NCBI RefSeq assembly: GCF_024622045.1
Contig: NZ_JANKBP010000016.1
From: Rodentibacter caecimuris
Lineage (GTDB): Bacteria > Pseudomonadota > Gammaproteobacteria > Enterobacterales > Pasteurellaceae
DNA length: 60,393 nucleotides
Strand: one strand, 5' to 3'
Shown: positions 25,939 to 35,856 of the stretch, piece by piece
Numbering within the stretch: position 1 is the first letter of the stretch
Layout: each line of letters begins with the position of its first letter
Translations under genes and position numbers: made by a program
Notes under the pieces: model-generated
What the model was told of the DNA's origin: nothing
What the model saw: the letters and a program-made list of their open reading frames with translations, nothing else
Databases searched by the model: none

Positions 25939-27501
25939 TTATTTATGCTTGGGGAGAATATTGATAGCAGGATCGTTTCCTTTTTCATATTTCTCATCAA
26001 TCCGTTTTTGTAACCCAAAATCATCTTTATCCGCTTCAGCAGAAAATAAATCCTCTTCGACGGTGAGTTTTGGATTTTTGATACCTATCCAATTTGCAAT
26101 GCCTTCCACAAAATTCAAACCGGATTTAAATACCTTATATTCTTTACGTTCGGTATCGTCAGAAGCGATTTTAAACAATGGAATATTGTGATGGCTGCGG
26201 CTAAAGCAGTTTTGATTGAACAATATTAGATTATGTTTTTCATCTTTTTGGTGGCATAACCCGTGATCAGAGAAATAAATCATCGAAAAAGTGCGGTGAT
26301 TTTTTTGTGCGTTTTGTTGCAGTTGTTTATAGACGCGTTCTAAAAATTCATCGGTTTTCTTGATAGAAGAAATATAACAATTTAAATAGGCATATTTCGG
26401 ATCAATTTCGTCATCCTTAAAAATTTTCGGGTAGTCTTCCACACGATCGCAAGCCCAAGGGTGAGAACCGTAAATATGCAAGACAATGAAGCGTTTGTTT
26501 TCTGTCGGGTTTTCCAATATTTGGACGAATTTGGGTAATAAATCAAAATCGCTATAATTCGTGGAGTTGGAACTGCCGCCTTTTTTTAAAAAGAAGGTTT
26601 CATCGGATTTTGCAGCAAGAGAGGAAACCGGCGTATCAAATTCACCCAGTAACCCTTGATTGGATAACCAATAGGTTTTAATACCGGCAGATTTGATGAG
26701 ATCCACTAAACTTAAATCATAGTTCGGTTCCCATTTTTCTTTGTTTGGTAGCGTAAGCATTAAACGTAAAGAGGCGATTGTATTGGTACCGGCAGAGCGG
26801 AATCCGTTAATGAGAGTACCTTTTGCATTTGACATAAAAGGCGTGTTTTTCACGGGATAACCATAAGCATGATGATAATCTTGGCGTGCACTTTCTCCAA
26901 TGATTAACACATAATCATCGTAGCGGGAATCTTCTAAAGTTGATTTTCCCCAGTTATGCGAATGCGACATTTGTTTGAGTTTTTTGACTTCATCATAAAT
27001 TTTTAACGTTGAATTAACGCTTTCTTTTACGGGAGCGGCGAGGGGAAGATGATAAGCAAAAAGTAATGCCGACAGGGTAAGAAAAGTTTTGTTACGATAA
27101 AATTTAATGCTGAATTTGACCGCACTTTTATATTGGATAAATATTAAAATCGGAATAGCCAAAGCAATGAGGTAGCCGAGCGTCGGAATTTGCAATAAAA
27201 ATTCTCTGGTTTCCAACATATCCGTGGCAAAAACCGAGGCAATATATTGATAGCTCGGTGCGCCGAAATTGAGGCCGACAGGTGTGTAAAACGCATGTAC
27301 ACAGGCGATCGGCAACAAAATAAAATAGAACGTTTTTTTACTGCTACTCAATAAAAGAATCAGGACGGCGGCAAGTAAAATGAATCCAATATTGGGTTGA
27401 GGAAACATTCCTGTGCCAATCAGTATGAAATAACCTGCCACCATGGCACAAATAAAAATCCAAAGTGCGGTTAAAATCAGCGGTATTTTTAGGGTGTTCA
27501 T
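25939..27501 (-). CDS. phosphoethanolamine transferase, sulfatase-fold membrane enzyme
   Basis: 520 residues. Five N-terminal membrane segments (within residues 8-155) and a periplasmic sulfatase-type domain. LIIGESARQDYHHAYGYP (about 199-216) carries the metal ligand Glu203 and the nucleophile position, here Ser204 where EptA has Thr. SDHG (near residue 416) supplies later metal ligands. It should move phosphoethanolamine from phosphatidylethanolamine to lipid A or inner-core sugars. H. influenzae has an Lpt6-type enzyme of this family adding it to heptose, but I cannot fix the acceptor here. Confidence 0.85.
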   Translation of the reverse strand: MNTLKIPLILTALWIFICAMVAGYFILIGTGMFPQPNIGFILLAAVLILLLSSSKKTFYFILLPIACVHAFYTPVGLNFGAPSYQYIASVFATDMLETREFLLQIPTLGYLIALAIPILIFIQYKSAVKFSIKFYRNKTFLTLSALLFAYHLPLAAPVKESVNSTLKIYDEVKKLKQMSHSHNWGKSTLEDSRYDDYVLIIGESARQDYHHAYGYPVKNTPFMSNAKGTLINGFRSAGTNTIASLRLMLTLPNKEKWEPNYDLSLVDLIKSAGIKTYWLSNQGLLGEFDTPVSSLAAKSDETFFLKKGGSSNSTNYSDFDLLPKFVQILENPTENKRFIVLHIYGSHPWACDRVEDYPKIFKDDEIDPKYAYLNCYISSIKKTDEFLERVYKQLQQNAQKNHRTFSMIYFSDHGLCHQKDEKHNLILFNQNCFSRSHHNIPLFKIASDDTERKEYKVFKSGLNFVEGIANWIGIKNPKLTVEEDLFSAEADKDDFGLQKRIDEKYEKGNDPAINILPKHK

Positions 27502-27632
27502 ACTATCTCTATGGAGAAATAAATGCGCTTATTATCCAGTTTTTAATGAGAATTTCAATCTCTAATATCTTCACTCTTGCGCAGTTATTTTATAGAATAG
27601 GGCAATTTTTTAAGCCCAAAAAGGAAAAGACA

Positions 27633-28346
27633 ATGAGCCAACCAATTTACAAACGTATTTTATTGAAATTAAGCGGTGAAGCATTACAAGGTGATGAAGG
27701 GTTTGGGATTGACCCGTCAATTCTTGATCGTATGGCATTAGAGATCAAAGAATTAGTGGAGATGGGGGTTGAAGTTGGTGTTGTGTTGGGCGGCGGTAAT
27801 TTATTTCGTGGCGCAAAATTAGCGAAAGCCGGTATGAATCGTGTAGTGGGCGACCATATGGGTATGCTTGCTACGGTGATGAACGGTTTGGCAATGCGTG
27901 ATGCACTACATCGTGCCGACGTGAATGCAAAATTAATGTCGGCTTTTCAGTTAAACGGTATTTGCGATACTTATAACTGGTCGGAAGCGATTAAAATGTT
28001 ACGGGAAAAACGTGTGGTGATTTTCTCGGCAGGAACGGGCAGTCCATTCTTCACGACCGATTCTGCAGCCTGCTTGCGTGGCATTGAAATTGAAGCGGAT
28101 GTGGTGTTAAAAGCGACTAAAGTGGATGGCGTGTATGATTGCGATCCGGCTAAAAATCCACAAGCAAAATTATATCAACATCTTACCTATGCAGAAGTAA
28201 TTGATAAGGAATTACAGGTAATGGATTTAGCCGCGTTTACCTTAGCCCGTGACCACGGCATGCCGATTCGTGTCTTTAATATGGTTAAACCCGGCGCATT
28301 ACGCAATGTGGTACTGGGTACAACGGAAGGCACAACGATTTGTTAA
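27633..28346 (+). CDS. pyrH: uridylate kinase
   Basis: 237 residues from ATG 27633 (MSQPIYKRILLKLSGEAL), with AAGGAAAAG as SD; a longer open frame reaches 27465 but overlaps the divergent gene's start and encodes no conserved residues. VVLGGGNLFRG and AGTGSPFFTTDSAA are UMP kinase motifs. It phosphorylates UMP to UDP and is hexameric and GTP-regulated in the family. tsf-pyrH-frr order is conserved, here interrupted by the transferase. Confidence 0.96.
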   Translation: MSQPIYKRILLKLSGEALQGDEGFGIDPSILDRMALEIKELVEMGVEVGVVLGGGNLFRGAKLAKAGMNRVVGDHMGMLATVMNGLAMRDALHRADVNAKLMSAFQLNGICDTYNWSEAIKMLREKRVVIFSAGTGSPFFTTDSAACLRGIEIEADVVLKATKVDGVYDCDPAKNPQAKLYQHLTYAEVIDKELQVMDLAAFTLARDHGMPIRVFNMVKPGALRNVVLGTTEGTTIC

Positions 28347-28374
28347 TTGAATCGGATTGGTGAATTGAACTAGG

Positions 28375-28414
28375 AAAACGCAATGGAATTGAGTACAATC
28401 GTTGCGTTTTTAAT
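28375..28414 (+). terminator. hairpin between pyrH and frr
   Basis: AAAACGCAA (28375-28383) and TTGCGTTTT (28402-28410) form a 9-bp stem with an 18-nt loop and T-rich tail. It may attenuate pyrH-frr transcription; TACAAT in the loop (28394-28399) resembles a -10 but lacks a -35. Confidence 0.65.
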
Positions 28415-28437
28415 TTTTACTAAAAGGAATAGAATAC

Positions 28438-28995
28438 ATGATTAATGAAATTAAAAAAGATGCGCAAGATCGTATGGATAAGAGCCTTGAAGCGTTAAAA
28501 GGACATATTGCTAAAATTCGTACAGGTCGTGCCCAACCAAGTTTATTAGATGCGATCCAAGTAGAATACTACGGCGCTGCAACACCACTTCGCCAATTAG
28601 CCAATGTAGTCGCGGAAGATGCGCGTACACTTGCGGTAACGGTATTTGATCGTTCATTAATCGGAGCGGTGGAAAAAGCGATTTTAACTTCCGATCTCGG
28701 TTTAAACCCGTCTTCTGCCGGTACGACGATTCGCGTACCGCTTCCGCCATTAACGGAAGAACGCCGCCGTGATTTAATTAAAATTGTTAAGGCAGAAGGT
28801 GAGCAAGGCAAAGTCGCTATCCGTAATGTACGTCGTGATGCGAATGATAAAATCAAAGCATTGCTAAAAGACAAAGAAATCAGTGAAAACGAACAGCATA
28901 AAGCGGAAGAGGATATTCAAAAAATTACTGATCAATTTATTAAGAAAGTTGATGAAGTTTTAGCAGAAAAAGAAAAAGAGCTATTAGATTTTTAA
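28438..28995 (+). CDS. frr: ribosome recycling factor
   Basis: 185 residues, exactly the standard length. MDKSLEALKGHIAKIRTGRAQPSLLD and the long coiled helices rich in Lys/Glu are diagnostic. With EF-G it splits post-termination ribosomes. SD AAAAGGAAT. Confidence 0.97.
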   Translation: MINEIKKDAQDRMDKSLEALKGHIAKIRTGRAQPSLLDAIQVEYYGAATPLRQLANVVAEDARTLAVTVFDRSLIGAVEKAILTSDLGLNPSSAGTTIRVPLPPLTEERRRDLIKIVKAEGEQGKVAIRNVRRDANDKIKALLKDKEISENEQHKAEEDIQKITDQFIKKVDEVLAEKEKELLDF

Positions 28996-29050
28996 TTGTT
29001 ACCAAGGTAAAGATACAAACATGTTTGGCGGATTAATGACAAAAAATATT

Positions 29051-29080
29051 AAATCTGATTTGGTTACAGATTTATGTTTT
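29051..29080 (+). other. hairpin downstream of frr
   Basis: AAATCTG (29051-29057) and CAGATTT (29067-29073) followed by ATGTTTTTCT: a weak first terminator in the 188-bp frr-dxr spacer. A 31-codon ORF at about 29020 overlaps it and is not supported. Confidence 0.4.
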
Positions 29081-29131
29081 TCTATTATTTTGCAAGTATC
29101 TTTGAAACAAAAATAATCTTAATCGCGAAAT

Positions 29132-29157
29132 AAAGGACGCATTGGCGTCCTTTTTAC
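29132..29157 (+). terminator. frr terminator
   Basis: AAAGGACGC (29132-29140), loop ATTG, GCGTCCTTT (29145-29153) and further Ts. Perfect 9-bp stem. Because it precedes dxr by 31 bp, dxr needs its own promoter or readthrough. Confidence 0.88.
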
Positions 29158-29183
29158 TCAATATAAAGTGCGGTCAAAAATTT

Positions 29184-30377
29184 ATGCAAAAACAAAATAT
29201 TGTGATTCTTGGTGCAACGGGCTCGATTGGACAAAGCACCTTATCCGTAATTGAACATAATCCGGAAAAATATCATGCCTTTGCCCTTGTCGGTGGAAAA
29301 AATGTTGAGGCAATGTTTGAAAAATGCGTGAAATTTCGACCGCACTTTGCTGCGCTTGATGATGTCGCGGCCGCCGATATGCTAGGTAAAAAGCTTTTGG
29401 CACAGGGCGTGGTAACGGAAGTATTGGCGGGACAAAAAGCAATTTGTGAACTCGCCGCGCATCCTGATGCCGATCAAGTTATGGCTGCTATTGTCGGTGC
29501 GGCGGGGCTATTACCGACCTTATCTGCGATAAAAGCCGGTAAACGTGTGCTATTAGCCAATAAAGAGGCATTGGTAACTTGTGGAAAAATTTTCATTGAT
29601 GCATTGAAACGGCACAATGCCACTTTGTTACCGGTAGATAGCGAACATAATGCAATTTTCCAGTCTTTACCGCCTGACGCACAACAAAAAATCGGTTTTT
29701 GCCCGTTAGCCGAATTAGGCATTAGTAAAATTGTGCTAACCGGATCAGGTGGCCCTTTTCGTTATACCGCATTAAACGAATTTAAACATATCACACCGGA
29801 GCAAGCGGTTGCTCACCCGAATTGGTCAATGGGTAAAAAAATTTCTGTGGATTCAGCCACAATGATGAATAAGGGGTTGGAATACATTGAAGCACGTTGG
29901 CTGTTCAATGCCAACGCGGATGAAATGGAAGTTATTATTCACCCGCAATCCATCATTCATTCTATGGTGCGTTATGTGGACGGATCGGTTATTGCACAAA
30001 TGGGGAATCCTGATATGCGAACGCCGATTGCCGAAACGATGGCTTATCCCTATCGTACCTTTGCCGGGGTTGAACCTTTAGACTTCTTTAAAATCAAAGA
30101 ACTCAGCTTTCTTGAGCCTGATTTTAACCGTTATCCGAATTTAAAACTTGCGATAGATGCCTTCGCCGAAGGGCAGTATGCGACAACCGCAATGAATGCC
30201 GCAAATGAAATTGCGGTACAGGCTTTCTTGGAGCGTCGTATTTCATTTACCGATATTGCCAAAATTAATCAAGAATCGGTATTAAAAATGCCAAGTATGG
30301 TTATCTCAAATATTGATGATGTGTTAGCTGTTGATGAGCAGGCTCGTATTATTGCCAAACAATTAATTGAACGATAG
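29184..30377 (+). CDS. dxr: 1-deoxy-D-xylulose 5-phosphate reductoisomerase
   Basis: 397 residues from ATG 29184 (MQKQNIVILGATGSIGQS); an upstream in-frame TTG at 29142 lies within the terminator and is rejected. NADPH-binding GATGSIG, the metal and substrate residues PVDSEHNA (about 149-156), and IEARWLF are conserved. Second step of the MEP isoprenoid pathway, making 2-C-methylerythritol 4-phosphate. It feeds uppS downstream. The SD is weak. Confidence 0.95.
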   Translation: MQKQNIVILGATGSIGQSTLSVIEHNPEKYHAFALVGGKNVEAMFEKCVKFRPHFAALDDVAAADMLGKKLLAQGVVTEVLAGQKAICELAAHPDADQVMAAIVGAAGLLPTLSAIKAGKRVLLANKEALVTCGKIFIDALKRHNATLLPVDSEHNAIFQSLPPDAQQKIGFCPLAELGISKIVLTGSGGPFRYTALNEFKHITPEQAVAHPNWSMGKKISVDSATMMNKGLEYIEARWLFNANADEMEVIIHPQSIIHSMVRYVDGSVIAQMGNPDMRTPIAETMAYPYRTFAGVEPLDFFKIKELSFLEPDFNRYPNLKLAIDAFAEGQYATTAMNAANEIAVQAFLERRISFTDIAKINQESVLKMPSMVISNIDDVLAVDEQARIIAKQLIER

Positions 30378-30407
30378 TAAAAGTGCGGTCACAAACAAAC
30401 TTATTTT

Positions 30408-31127
30408 ATGATAGAACTTGATAAGAATAATATCCCGTTACATGTCGCCATTATTATGGATGGTAACGGACGTTGGGCAAAGCAGCGTAATAAATTACGT
30501 GTATTTGGTCATACCCAAGGTGTCGGTGCGGTTCGCCGGGCTGTCAGCTATGCCCGTCAAATCGGTGTGAAAGTGCTGACACTTTATGCTTTTAGCAGTG
30601 AAAATTGGAATCGTCAGGAACACGAAGTCAGTGCCTTGATGCAACTTTTTATGCAAGCATTGGATCGTGAGGTGAAAAAATTACATAAAAATAATATTTG
30701 CCTAAAAATTATTGGCGATACCTCACGTTTTAGTGAAAAATTACAAGAAAAAATTAAAAGAGCAGAAAATTTAACGGAAAAAAATACCGCACTTATTCTA
30801 AATATTGCCGCGAATTACGGTGGTTGTTGGGACATCGTACAGGCAACCAAACAAATCGCGAATAAAGTAAAAAATAATGAGATAGAGTCGGAAGAAATTA
30901 CCGAACAATATTTTCAGCAACATTTGATCACGCAAGATCAGCCGCAAGTGGATTTATTAATTCGTACCAGCGGTGAGCAGCGGATTAGTAATTTTCTACT
31001 TTGGCAAATTGCCTATGCGGAACTGTGTTTTTTAAATGTTTTATGGCCGGATTTTAATGAACAGGATTTTAATCAAGCCATTGCGAGTTATCAACAACGT
31101 CATCGCCGTTTTGGCGGGACAGAATAA
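30408..31127 (+). CDS. uppS: undecaprenyl diphosphate synthase
   Basis: 239 residues. IIMDGNGRWAKQRN (about 16-29) contains the catalytic Asp and pyrophosphate-binding residues; YAFSSENWNR and DLLIRTSGEQRISNFLLWQ are family motifs. It extends farnesyl diphosphate with isopentenyl units to C55, the carrier lipid for peptidoglycan and O-antigen-type sugars. cdsA follows after 11 bp. Confidence 0.96.
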   Translation: MIELDKNNIPLHVAIIMDGNGRWAKQRNKLRVFGHTQGVGAVRRAVSYARQIGVKVLTLYAFSSENWNRQEHEVSALMQLFMQALDREVKKLHKNNICLKIIGDTSRFSEKLQEKIKRAENLTEKNTALILNIAANYGGCWDIVQATKQIANKVKNNEIESEEITEQYFQQHLITQDQPQVDLLIRTSGEQRISNFLLWQIAYAELCFLNVLWPDFNEQDFNQAIASYQQRHRRFGGTE

Positions 31128-31138
31128 ATGGAGAAATT

Positions 31139-32005
31139 ATGCTTAAGGAACGTGTATTATCGGCTATTGTGCTTATTGCGCTGGTACTTTGTGCCTTGTT
31201 CTTGTTTAGCCCTTTTTATTTTGCTTTAGGATTAGGTTTTGTCGCCACATTGGGGATCTGGGAATGGACTCAATTTGCACGTTTTAAACAACCACTGATA
31301 CGCTTAGGTATTGCCGCATTTTTAGGGTCGTTTATCTTCTTATGGATTTTCACCGAAAGTCATTATTTAGATGCCGGTCGTGTTTTTGAGAATTATCTTC
31401 CGTTTATATTGCTTAATTCGGTGATTTGGTGGGGGATTGCATTATTGTTTGTTATCACTTATCCCAATTCTGCAAAATATTGGGGCAAAAATAAGCCTAT
31501 TCATTTGCTATTTGCTTTTGCAACCTTGATTCCTTTCATTGCTGCTGTCTTGCGTTTGCGTCTGGAACAATATACGCAAAATCCTCATCACGGCTTATTT
31601 TTACTGCTTTATGTGTTTGTGCTGGTTTGGGCGGCAGATTCCGGGGCATATTTTGCCGGTCGGGCATTGGGTAAACATAAACTTGCCCCAAATGTTTCAC
31701 CGGGTAAAACTTGGGAGGGCGTATTCGGTGGGTTAATTACCGCGGCACTCCTTGCTTGTGCATTTATTTACTTTTCTCGTGAAACCTTACTTGGTAACCG
31801 TGCGATGACAGAATTTGTGATTCTCTCGGTGGCGACGGTTGCGATTTCGGTTTTAGGTGATTTAACGGAGAGTATGTTTAAGCGGGAATCAGGGATCAAG
31901 GACAGCAGCCAACTTATTCCCGGTCATGGCGGGATTTTGGATCGTATCGATAGCTTAACGGCAGCCGTCCCCTTTTTCACCTACTTTTATTTCTTTGTAT
32001 TGTAA
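31139..32005 (+). CDS. cdsA: phosphatidate cytidylyltransferase
   Basis: 288 residues with about eight membrane segments. The C-terminal signature KRESGIKDSSQLIPGHGGILDRIDS is the CDP-diglyceride synthase motif with its metal-binding Asp residues. It makes CDP-diacylglycerol from phosphatidate and CTP at the inner membrane. rseP starts 9 bp later. Confidence 0.96.
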   Translation: MLKERVLSAIVLIALVLCALFLFSPFYFALGLGFVATLGIWEWTQFARFKQPLIRLGIAAFLGSFIFLWIFTESHYLDAGRVFENYLPFILLNSVIWWGIALLFVITYPNSAKYWGKNKPIHLLFAFATLIPFIAAVLRLRLEQYTQNPHHGLFLLLYVFVLVWAADSGAYFAGRALGKHKLAPNVSPGKTWEGVFGGLITAALLACAFIYFSRETLLGNRAMTEFVILSVATVAISVLGDLTESMFKRESGIKDSSQLIPGHGGILDRIDSLTAAVPFFTYFYFFVL

Positions 32006-32014
32006 GGATTGATC

Positions 32015-33346
32015 ATGTCATTTTTATGGTCGCTAGGTTCTTTTCTGATCGCTATCTCGGTATTAGTGGCGGTTCACGAATACGGCCATTTTTGGGCGGC
32101 ACGCAAGTGCGGTGTAAAAGTACATCGTTTTTCTATCGGTTTCGGTAAAGTGCTTTGGCGGCGCACCGATAAACAAGGAACGGAATTTGCCCTATCGATG
32201 CTCCCCTTGGGGGGCTACGTTAAAATGTTAGACGGACGGGTGGAAGATGTCCCTCAATCATTAAAATCCCAAGCGTTTGATCAAAAGTCGGTATTACAAC
32301 GCGCCTTTATTATTGTCGCGGGACCGTTAGCCAATTTTATTTTTGCGATTATGGCGTATTGGCTGATTTATTCCGTTGGTATTCCAAGTGTAAAACCGGT
32401 GATTGAAAGTGTTGCACCGAACTCCATTGCCGCGCAGGCAAAAATTGAAGCAAACTCACAAATTATGACAATCGACGGACGAGAAGCGCCGGATTGGGAA
32501 ACCATTAATATGCTACTGGCTGCAAAGTTAGGGGAATCTCAAGTGGATATTGGTTTTGCACCTTTTGGCTCAAGTGTTACTTATGAAAAACGCTTGGATT
32601 TATCCGATTGGCGATTTGATCCTGAAAAAGAGAATGCTTTTGAATCTTTGGGAATGAACCCGGTTCGTGCGAAAGTGGAAATGACTTTATCTAAAGTAGT
32701 CGATAATTCACCGGCACAGAAAGCTGGCTTGCAAGTCGGCGATAGAATTTTAAATGAAAATTTGACCGCACTTTCTTGGCAGGATTTTGTTAAACAGGTC
32801 GAACAAGGCTTGCCGATTCCTTTAAAAATTGAACGTGACGGCAATATTTTTGACAAAACGGTGCAGCCGGAAAAAAATCAAGAGAATCGTTGGTTTGTGG
32901 GAGTAAGCCCAACCTTTTTAAATATCGGTGAGCAGTACCGTACAGAATTAAAATATGGTATTCTTGATGCGCTATCGAAAGGCATAGAAAAAACGGGACA
33001 ATTATCTTGGTTAACCGTTAAAGTGATTGGTAAATTATTTACCGGTGATCTTTCTTTAAATAATTTAAGCGGCCCAATTTCGATTGCAAAAGGCGCAGGC
33101 GTTTCATCAAGTATAGGATGGGTTTATTTCCTGAGCTTTATGGCGTTAATCAGCGTCAATTTAGGTATTATGAATTTATTTCCGTTGCCGGTTCTGGATG
33201 GAGGACATCTGGTGTTTTTGGCAGCTGAAGGCATTAAAGGAAAACCTGTTTCCGAACAGGTACAAAATTTAAGTTATCGCATTGGGGCGGCATTGCTATT
33301 AAGCTTAATGGTATTTGCACTTTTCAATGATTTCTTACGTTTATAA
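32015..33346 (+). CDS. rseP: site-2 membrane metalloprotease RseP
   Basis: 443 residues from ATG 32015, spaced 7 bp from AAGG; an in-frame TTG at 32009 is too close to the SD. Zinc site HEYGH (residues 21-25) in the first membrane segment, two PDZ domains in the periplasm (about 115-310), and the third zinc ligand in NLFPLPVLDGGH near residue 390. It cleaves anti-sigma-E RseA and signal-peptide remnants. Directly upstream of bamA, its functional partner in envelope stress. Confidence 0.96.
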   Translation: MSFLWSLGSFLIAISVLVAVHEYGHFWAARKCGVKVHRFSIGFGKVLWRRTDKQGTEFALSMLPLGGYVKMLDGRVEDVPQSLKSQAFDQKSVLQRAFIIVAGPLANFIFAIMAYWLIYSVGIPSVKPVIESVAPNSIAAQAKIEANSQIMTIDGREAPDWETINMLLAAKLGESQVDIGFAPFGSSVTYEKRLDLSDWRFDPEKENAFESLGMNPVRAKVEMTLSKVVDNSPAQKAGLQVGDRILNENLTALSWQDFVKQVEQGLPIPLKIERDGNIFDKTVQPEKNQENRWFVGVSPTFLNIGEQYRTELKYGILDALSKGIEKTGQLSWLTVKVIGKLFTGDLSLNNLSGPISIAKGAGVSSSIGWVYFLSFMALISVNLGIMNLFPLPVLDGGHLVFLAAEGIKGKPVSEQVQNLSYRIGAALLLSLMVFALFNDFLRL

Positions 33347-33373
33347 ATTTTTATAGTAAATAGGATACAGTCG

Positions 33374-35755
33374 ATGAAAAAACTTCTAATCGCAAGTTTA
33401 TTATTCGGTACGACAACAAGCGTGTTTGCTGCTCCTTTCTTGGCAAAAGACATTCGCATAGATGGCGTTCAGGGTGAATTAGAACAGCAAATTCTCGCAA
33501 GTTTGCCGGTTCGTGCAGGTCAACGTGTGACCGATAATGATGTGGCAAATATTGTTCGCAATTTATTCGTAAGTGGTCGATTTGATGATGTAAAAGCTTA
33601 TCGTGACGGAGATTCTCTTGTCGTGAGTATCATTGCTAAACCGATTATTTCGGAAGTGCATATTAAGGGGAATTCTTTAATTCCAACGGAAGCATTAAAA
33701 CAAAATTTGGATGCGAACGGCTTTAAAACCGGTGATGTACTGAATCGTGCAAAACTTGATGAATTCGTGAAAGGCGTAAGAGAACATTATAAAAGTGTTG
33801 GACGCTATAATGCGAAAGTCGAAGCGATTGTAAATACGCTGCCAAATAATCGTGCGGAAATCAATCTTCAGATTGATGAAGATGATACGGCAAAATTAAA
33901 ATCCGTTACCTTTAATGGTAATACGGCGGTTTCCAGTAGCACATTGCAAGAACAAATGGAGTTACAACCGGACTCATGGTGGAAGCTATGGGGCAATAAA
34001 TTCGATGCAACCCAATTTGATAAAGATTTACAATCTATCCAACAGTACTATCAAAATAATGGTTATGCAAAAGCGCATATTACTAATACGGATGTCCGGT
34101 TAAATGATGAACAAACCAAGGCGGAAGTCACTATCGATATTAACGAGGGTGAAAAATACGATTTAACCGGCGCGCGTATTGTTGGTAACTTAGGCGGTAT
34201 GGCAGAAGAATTACAACCGTTATTAAACAACCTTCACTTAAACGATACTTTTAGCCGAGCCGATGTTACCGACGTTGAAAATGCCATCAAAGCAAAATTG
34301 GGTGAGCGTGGTTACGGTAGTGCAACCGTTAATGCGGCTCCGACATTTGATGATGCGAATAAAACAATCGCACTAACGTTTGTGGTTGATGCAGGTCGTC
34401 GTTTATCTGTTCGTCAAGTTCAATTTGAAGGTAACACCGTTTCAGCCGATAGCACGCTACGTCAAGAAATGCGCCAACAGGAAGGCTCTTGGTATAACGC
34501 TCAATTAGTTGAATTGGGTAAAGTTCGTTTAGATAGAACGGGTTTTTTTGAAACCGTTGAAAGCCGAGTTGATCCGGTTGAAGGTACTAATGACGAAGTT
34601 AATGTGGTGTATAAAGTAAAAGAGCGTAATACAGGTAGTATTAACTTTGGGGTAGGGTACGGTACGGAAAGCGGTATCAGCTACCAAGCCAGTATTAAAC
34701 AGGACAACTTTTTAGGTACGGGAGCTGCGGTAAGTTTAGCCGGTTCGCGTAATGACTACGGTACGACAATTAACCTTGGGTACACCGAGCCGTATTTCAC
34801 GAAAGATGGCGTAAGTTTGGGCGGAAACGTATTTTATGAAACTTACGATAACTCTGATAGCGATACATCGTCTAACTATAAACGTACGACTTACGGTGGC
34901 AATGTTACTTTAGGTTTCCCGGTAAATGAAAATAACTCCTACTATTTAGGACTAGGTTACACCTATAATAAAATTAGTAATTTCTCTAGAGAATATAACC
35001 GTGACCTCTATTTGGCATCAATGAATTTCAATTCTACCTCAATTAAATCGAGTGACTTTGATTTTTCCTTTGGCTGGAACTATAACAGTTTGAACCGTGG
35101 TTATTTTCCAACTAAAGGGGTGAAAGCAAGTATTGGTGGTCGTGTCACCATTCCGGGATCCGATAACAAATATTACAAACTTAGTGCTGATGTTCAAGGC
35201 TATTACCCGCTTGATCGTGAACACCATTGGGTTATTTCTGGGAAAGCCGGCGTGGGTTATGCAAACGGTTTTGGCGGTAAACGTTTACCGTTCTACCAAA
35301 ACTACACGGCGGGTGGCATTGGATCATTACGTGGCTTTGCGTATGGTGCAGTAGGACCGAACGCGATTTATTGGGTAAAAGATCAGAGTGGTAATGAAGG
35401 ATATAACACTAAAGGTAGTGATGATATTGTTGGTGGGAACGCTATTGCCACAGCGAATGTTGAATTGATTATACCGACGCCGTTCGTGGCAGAAAAAAAT
35501 CAGAATTCTGTAAGAACCTCGTTGTTTGTTGATGCGGCAAGCGTTTGGAATACAAAATGGAAGGAACAGGACAAAGCAAGATTCCCTAATTTACCGGATT
35601 ACAGCGATCCAAGCCGTGTTCGTGCTTCTGCCGGTGTGGGCTTTCAATGGCAATCACCAATCGGGCCGTTGGTATTCTCTTACGCTAAACCGATCAAAAA
35701 ATATGAGAATGATGATATAGAACAGTTCCAATTTAGTATTGGTGGTTCTTTCTAA
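33374..35755 (+). CDS. bamA: outer membrane protein assembly factor BamA (D15/Oma87)
   Basis: 793 residues. Signal peptide (1-19, TTSVFA^A), five POTRA domains (about 20-420), and a 16-strand beta-barrel ending in a Phe-terminal strand (QFSIGGSF), the outer-membrane insertion signal. The loop-6 motif appears as LRGF rather than VRGF (IGSLRGFAYG, about residue 650). It inserts and folds outer membrane beta-barrel proteins; its partner BamD is encoded at 51227. Confidence 0.97.
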   Translation: MKKLLIASLLFGTTTSVFAAPFLAKDIRIDGVQGELEQQILASLPVRAGQRVTDNDVANIVRNLFVSGRFDDVKAYRDGDSLVVSIIAKPIISEVHIKGNSLIPTEALKQNLDANGFKTGDVLNRAKLDEFVKGVREHYKSVGRYNAKVEAIVNTLPNNRAEINLQIDEDDTAKLKSVTFNGNTAVSSSTLQEQMELQPDSWWKLWGNKFDATQFDKDLQSIQQYYQNNGYAKAHITNTDVRLNDEQTKAEVTIDINEGEKYDLTGARIVGNLGGMAEELQPLLNNLHLNDTFSRADVTDVENAIKAKLGERGYGSATVNAAPTFDDANKTIALTFVVDAGRRLSVRQVQFEGNTVSADSTLRQEMRQQEGSWYNAQLVELGKVRLDRTGFFETVESRVDPVEGTNDEVNVVYKVKERNTGSINFGVGYGTESGISYQASIKQDNFLGTGAAVSLAGSRNDYGTTINLGYTEPYFTKDGVSLGGNVFYETYDNSDSDTSSNYKRTTYGGNVTLGFPVNENNSYYLGLGYTYNKISNFSREYNRDLYLASMNFNSTSIKSSDFDFSFGWNYNSLNRGYFPTKGVKASIGGRVTIPGSDNKYYKLSADVQGYYPLDREHHWVISGKAGVGYANGFGGKRLPFYQNYTAGGIGSLRGFAYGAVGPNAIYWVKDQSGNEGYNTKGSDDIVGGNAIATANVELIIPTPFVAEKNQNSVRTSLFVDAASVWNTKWKEQDKARFPNLPDYSDPSRVRASAGVGFQWQSPIGPLVFSYAKPIKKYENDDIEQFQFSIGGSF

Positions 35756-35791
35756 TCGAACTTTTTATTTATCTTCTAGTCAAAACAAACA

Positions 35792-35821
35792 CTTGCACAG
35801 CACTTATTCAGGCTGTGCAAG
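35792..35821 (+). other. perfect hairpin between bamA and skp
   Basis: CTTGCACAGC (35792-35801) and GCTGTGCAAG (35812-35821) form a 10-bp perfect stem with a 10-nt loop. There is no T tail, so it is unlikely to be a terminator; mRNA processing, stability or protein binding are alternatives. It lies 36 bp before skp. Confidence 0.7.
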
Positions 35822-35856
35822 CATGATTAACTACTTAACCTAACAAGGAAATTTCA

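Noticed and set aside
27465..27632. N-terminal extension of pyrH
   Set aside because: It overlaps the divergent transferase start and is not conserved in sequence type; ATG 27633 has a good SD and standard length.
29020..29115. 31-codon ORF between frr and dxr
   Set aside because: Weak SD, overlaps a hairpin, no recognisable sequence.
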